This document shows positions 61,779 through 64,000 of a DNA stretch of 64,000 nucleotides, piece after piece. The notes under the pieces are model-generated. The model did not search any database and was not told the origin of the DNA. It saw only the letters and a program-made list of their open reading frames with translations. The DNA comes from UBA11865 sp041570195 (GTDB lineage Bacteria; Chloroflexota; Anaerolineae; Promineifilales; Promineifilaceae): NCBI GenBank assembly GCA_041570195.1, contig JBFFWQ010000006.1:34120-98119 (forward strand). Reading direction: 5' to 3'. Every line of letters begins with the position of its first letter. Within the stretch, counting starts at the first letter, position 1. Made by a program: the position numbers and the translations under genes.

Positions 61779-62723
61779 ATGCGTGTGCTTGTTACCGGAG
61801 CCACCGGGTTCATCGGCCGGCGTCTTGTACCGCAACTGCTGGCCGCAAACGTTGAAATCGTCAGTTTGGCTTTCGACGATGGCGCCGAGATGCAGTCGAC
61901 TTTTACGACTGAATCCGCGTCAAACTTGGATATAGACGTCATCCAGGTTGACTTGCGCCAATCAGATGCTACGAGCAAGGCTGTAACCCTGGTGAGCCCG
62001 AAGAAGGTCGTTCATCTGGCAGCAGCCGGCGTTGCCAACCCGGAGATCGAACCCGACATCGCCCTGGATCACAATGTCCATGGCACTTTGAACCTGATTA
62101 GCGCCTGCTTCCAGAACAAAGATTTAGAAACCCCACCACAACAGTTCATAACGATCCGGACGCCTGGCGAGTCGAAGCCATCCAATGGCTACGTTGCCAG
62201 CAAGGCTGCGGCCTGGAGTTTCTGCCAGATGTTTGCCCGGCGATATGGATGGCCAATTGTGGGGGCCATGATTTTTCAGGCCTACGGCCCTGGCCAGCCA
62301 AGCCATACATTTGTTCAAGCGGCGCTTCGTTCGGCCCTGGCCGGCCAAGATTTCGTCATGACTTCGGGTGTACAGAGTCGTGACTGGATCTTCCTGAACG
62401 ACGTCACCGATGGGCTTGTGGCCATCTTGGACAAGGATCTGCAACCCGGCAAGTCAGTTGAATTGGGAACCGGCCGGGGCACAACGCTGCTCGATGTCGC
62501 CGAACTCGCCTATCAATTGGTTGGGCGCGGCGGCCGGCCACTCATTGGAGCATTACCCGATAGAACTGGCGAAGATATCGAAGTAGTTGCCGACGTGGCT
62601 CGAACCGGCGAGCTATTAGGCTGGCGGCCCCAGATCACCCTGGAACAAGGCCTTCAGCTCCTCCTTGAGGACATTAGCGGAAGGGCACAAAGAAAGACAG
62701 CCGGCGGCGGCCGGCTGTCTTGA
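61779..62723 (+). CDS. NAD(P)-dependent epimerase/reductase of the deoxysugar type
   Basis: The 314-residue SDR protein has VLVTGATGFIGRRLVPQLL, HLAAAGVAN, the catalytic GYVASKAA and MIFQAYGPGQPSHTF. Place and sequence suggest the 4-keto reductase or epimerase that finishes a CDP-6-deoxyhexose, as in abequose or paratose synthases. The product sugar cannot be assigned. Its last codons form one arm of a terminator-like hairpin. Confidence 0.78.
   Translation: MRVLVTGATGFIGRRLVPQLLAANVEIVSLAFDDGAEMQSTFTTESASNLDIDVIQVDLRQSDATSKAVTLVSPKKVVHLAAAGVANPEIEPDIALDHNVHGTLNLISACFQNKDLETPPQQFITIRTPGESKPSNGYVASKAAAWSFCQMFARRYGWPIVGAMIFQAYGPGQPSHTFVQAALRSALAGQDFVMTSGVQSRDWIFLNDVTDGLVAILDKDLQPGKSVELGTGRGTTLLDVAELAYQLVGRGGRPLIGALPDRTGEDIEVVADVARTGELLGWRPQITLEQGLQLLLEDISGRAQRKTAGGGRLS
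62694..62721 (+). terminator. Terminator-like hairpin at the end of the deoxysugar genes
   Basis: AAGACAGCCGG (62694-62704) and CCGGCTGTCTT (62711-62721) make a perfect eleven-base-pair stem with a six-base loop, overlapping the stop codon of the last gene. No T-run follows, so it may rely on another factor or protect the mRNA end. Confidence 0.5.
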
Positions 62724-62794
62724 CTAATCAAGCCAGAGATAATACTCGCTCTGGTCTCAGAATTTGCCTTTCTAGCTATGTATTCTAATTTGGA

Positions 62795-63202
62795 CTACGC
62801 CACGCCTTGAACCGCGATCTTGCGCGTTTTGGCTGCCTCCGCCTTCGGCAAGGAGAGTCGCAGCACCCCGTTCGTAAAGCTGGCCACGATGTTATCACGA
62901 TCGATTTCGTTGGATAGGACGAAGCTTCTTTCGTAGTCACCCAGGCAAAACTCAGAATAGACGGCCCGGTAGCCTTCAGGTGCCCGCTCCGCAACCGCTC
63001 CGCGGATAGTCAGTCGATCCTTCTCGAGAGTAATTTCGACGTCGCTCTCATTGACGCCGGGCATATCGGCCAACAGCACGATATCATCTCCCGCCTCATA
63101 AAGGTCGATGCGTGGTTTCAAGGTCCGGCGCACGCGCCGGGCTGGATTCTTGGCCGGCGTCTGTTCTTCTTTCTTTTCCAATTCCATTGTCTTCTCGCTC
63201 AT
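62795..63202 (-). CDS. Hsp20/alpha-crystallin family small heat shock protein
   Basis: The 135-residue chaperone has the alpha-crystallin domain with DDIVLLADMPGVNESDVEITL, RLTIRGAV and the end ASFTNGVLRLSLPKAEAAK containing the GVL motif. It holds unfolding proteins under stress. A basic N-terminal arm precedes the domain. GGGAG is before the ATG. It follows a second Hsp20 gene by 39 bases. Confidence 0.92.
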   Translation of the reverse strand: MSEKTMELEKKEEQTPAKNPARRVRRTLKPRIDLYEAGDDIVLLADMPGVNESDVEITLEKDRLTIRGAVAERAPEGYRAVYSEFCLGDYERSFVLSNEIDRDNIVASFTNGVLRLSLPKAEAAKTRKIAVQGVA

Positions 63203-63241
63203 ATTGATTCTCCCAGGTTGTATTTATCGTATCTTGGTGTC

Positions 63242-63691
63242 TTAGCTGCCGTTTACGGCAATCTTGCGCGGTTTCTCTTCCGGCAGTCGCGGCAATTCAA
63301 TCTCCAGCACGCCATCAGAAAAACTGGCCTTTATGGCTTCTACGTCGACGTCGAAAGGTAATTCAACGCTGCGCGTGAACTCTCCGCTGACCCGTTCGTT
63401 GCGATAGGCGCGCGCCTCTTCTGGTAGCTCCTCCGACTGACGGCTGCCGCTCAGGGTTAAGTTTCGTCCGTCTACACTAATATCCAGGGCATCAGCATCA
63501 ACGCCTGGAATCTCAGCTGTTATCATCAGGCCATGCTCGCCGGCCCAGGCGTTAAGCAACGGATACTCCTTGCGAATGGGACCCCGCGTTCCACCAAACA
63601 TGAAATCCATCTGTCGGTTCAAAAGGCGCACTTGATTCCGCCATGTATTCGCCGATAGCCTCGGCGCTCGATAAGCGCTTCTCCACATCAT
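63242..63691 (-). CDS. Hsp20/alpha-crystallin family small heat shock protein
   Basis: The product (about 149 residues) carries HGLMITAEIPGVDADALDIS, the core NLTLSGSR and the ending ASFSDGVLEIELPRLPEEKP. I use ATG 63691, nine bases after GGAGG. The frame is open to 63736 but the added residues are basic and unlike the family. The two Hsp20 genes form an operon and probably make mixed oligomers. No CIRCE element was found. Confidence 0.9.
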   Translation of the reverse strand: MMWRSAYRAPRLSANTWRNQVRLLNRQMDFMFGGTRGPIRKEYPLLNAWAGEHGLMITAEIPGVDADALDISVDGRNLTLSGSRQSEELPEEARAYRNERVSGEFTRSVELPFDVDVEAIKASFSDGVLEIELPRLPEEKPRKIAVNGS

Positions 63692-63822
63692 TAGACAATA
63701 CCTCCGTCTTCCTCTGTTGTTCGCGTTTCTACGCACTTCATACTTTGTTGATCTTCAATTGCGGTTTCGCCAACTCGTTCACCGCCCTCAGCTACATCAA
63801 AACTTTAAGCCCGCACCGTAAA

Positions 63823-63856
63823 AGATTTGTTAGAGCCATGATAGAGATTTGTTAGA
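63823..63856. repeat. Paired direct repeat, possible regulator site
   Basis: AGATTTGTTAGA occurs at 63823-63834 and again at 63845-63856, 22 bases from start to start, which is two helical turns. It sits between the Hsp20 operon and a divergent promoter. Confidence 0.6.
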
Positions 63857-63888
63857 TCAGATGAGACTCGGGCCAGAAGAAGGCGATT

Positions 63889-63916
63889 TTCTGGTGGTAT
63901 AGTGCCATGCTATAAT
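63889..63916 (+). promoter_or_regulatory. Extended -10 promoter for a gene beginning at the right edge
   Basis: TATAAT (63911-63916) is preceded by TGC, an extended -10 element, with a weak -35 box TTCTGG (63889-63894) 16 bases upstream. An ATG at 63991 behind AGGTGAAG could start the gene, and a TTG at 63953 is another choice. Only ten bases of the first option are visible. Confidence 0.6.
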
Positions 63917-64000
63917 CTCAGGTCGACTACCGGATTCTTCTGGGACGACACGTTGCTCAAAGTAACGCAAACGATAGGTGAAGAACTGTTATGCAATCTG

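Noticed and set aside
1..64000. CRISPR arrays, insertion sequences, prophage, tRNA or rRNA genes
   Set aside because: No regularly spaced repeats, transposase or integrase motifs, or tRNA/rRNA-like sequence were noticed. A dedicated tRNA scan was not possible here.

Overview
The window looks like chromosomal core sequence from a member of the Chloroflexota, probably Anaerolineae-like. This is an inference from gene content and protein style: type 2 isopentenyl-diphosphate isomerase, a BchI-type AAA ATPase, L25 with a TL5/CTC-type C-terminal domain and acidic tail, acidic TPR proteins with repeated W-L motifs, and TolB-like propeller proteins. GC content is moderate to high and gene density is high. 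I see no rRNA, tRNA, CRISPR array, insertion sequence or prophage. The sequence begins inside an acetyltransferase gene and ends just after a promoter.

Regions. 1-8.7 kb: a GNAT enzyme, a fused formiminotransferase-cyclodeaminase, an M23 lipoprotein, three membrane proteins (DUF1461, MFS/spermidine-synthase fusion, GT39) and ribosomal protein L25. 8.9-14.7 kb: a DUF2267 protein, a DUF348/G5 plus beta-propeller lipoprotein, a glycosidase-fold/O-antigen-ligase fusion and acyl carrier protein. 14.8-21.8 kb: a tightly overlapping operon (beta-flower protein, thioesterase, magnesium-chelatase-I-like ATPase, membrane protein), then a polysaccharide operon (UDP-glucuronate decarboxylase, O-antigen ligase, GtrA, GT4). 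22-24.2 kb: isoprenoid genes fni and a polyprenyl synthase. 24.3-33 kb: rpoC with its own promoter and a leader terminator, then prfB (programmed frameshift), ftsY, xseB and xseA on the same strand. 33-41.6 kb: rsfS, ndk, two large acidic TPR proteins, a histone-deacetylase-like enzyme, membrane pyrophosphatase; then acs.

43.5-44.6 kb: a decayed intergenic stretch and a zinc-ribbon membrane protein. 44.7-47.5 kb: the pantothenate operon panB-panE-panC. 47.6-51.6 kb: a divergent pair, a propeller protein and a membrane-embedded subtilase. 51.6-58.7 kb: glpX, a SulP-STAS-rhodanese transporter, a phosphoesterase, a MazG-type enzyme, gap and yvcK (a gluconeogenesis theme). 58.8-62.7 kb: mtnA, then three genes for a CDP-deoxyhexose pathway. 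62.8-64 kb: two Hsp20 genes and a divergent promoter with paired direct repeats.

The most unusual items are the rpoC leader (strong promoter, ten-codon reading frame, intrinsic-terminator hairpin, then rpoC without rpoB), the structured L25 leader, a likely CTG start for rsfS, fourteen W-L motifs across two neighbouring acidic TPR proteins, the glycosidase/O-antigen-ligase fusion that seems to lack its nucleophile, and the subtilase carrying a multi-pass membrane domain. All calls rest on reading the sequence and on family knowledge; no database search was run.
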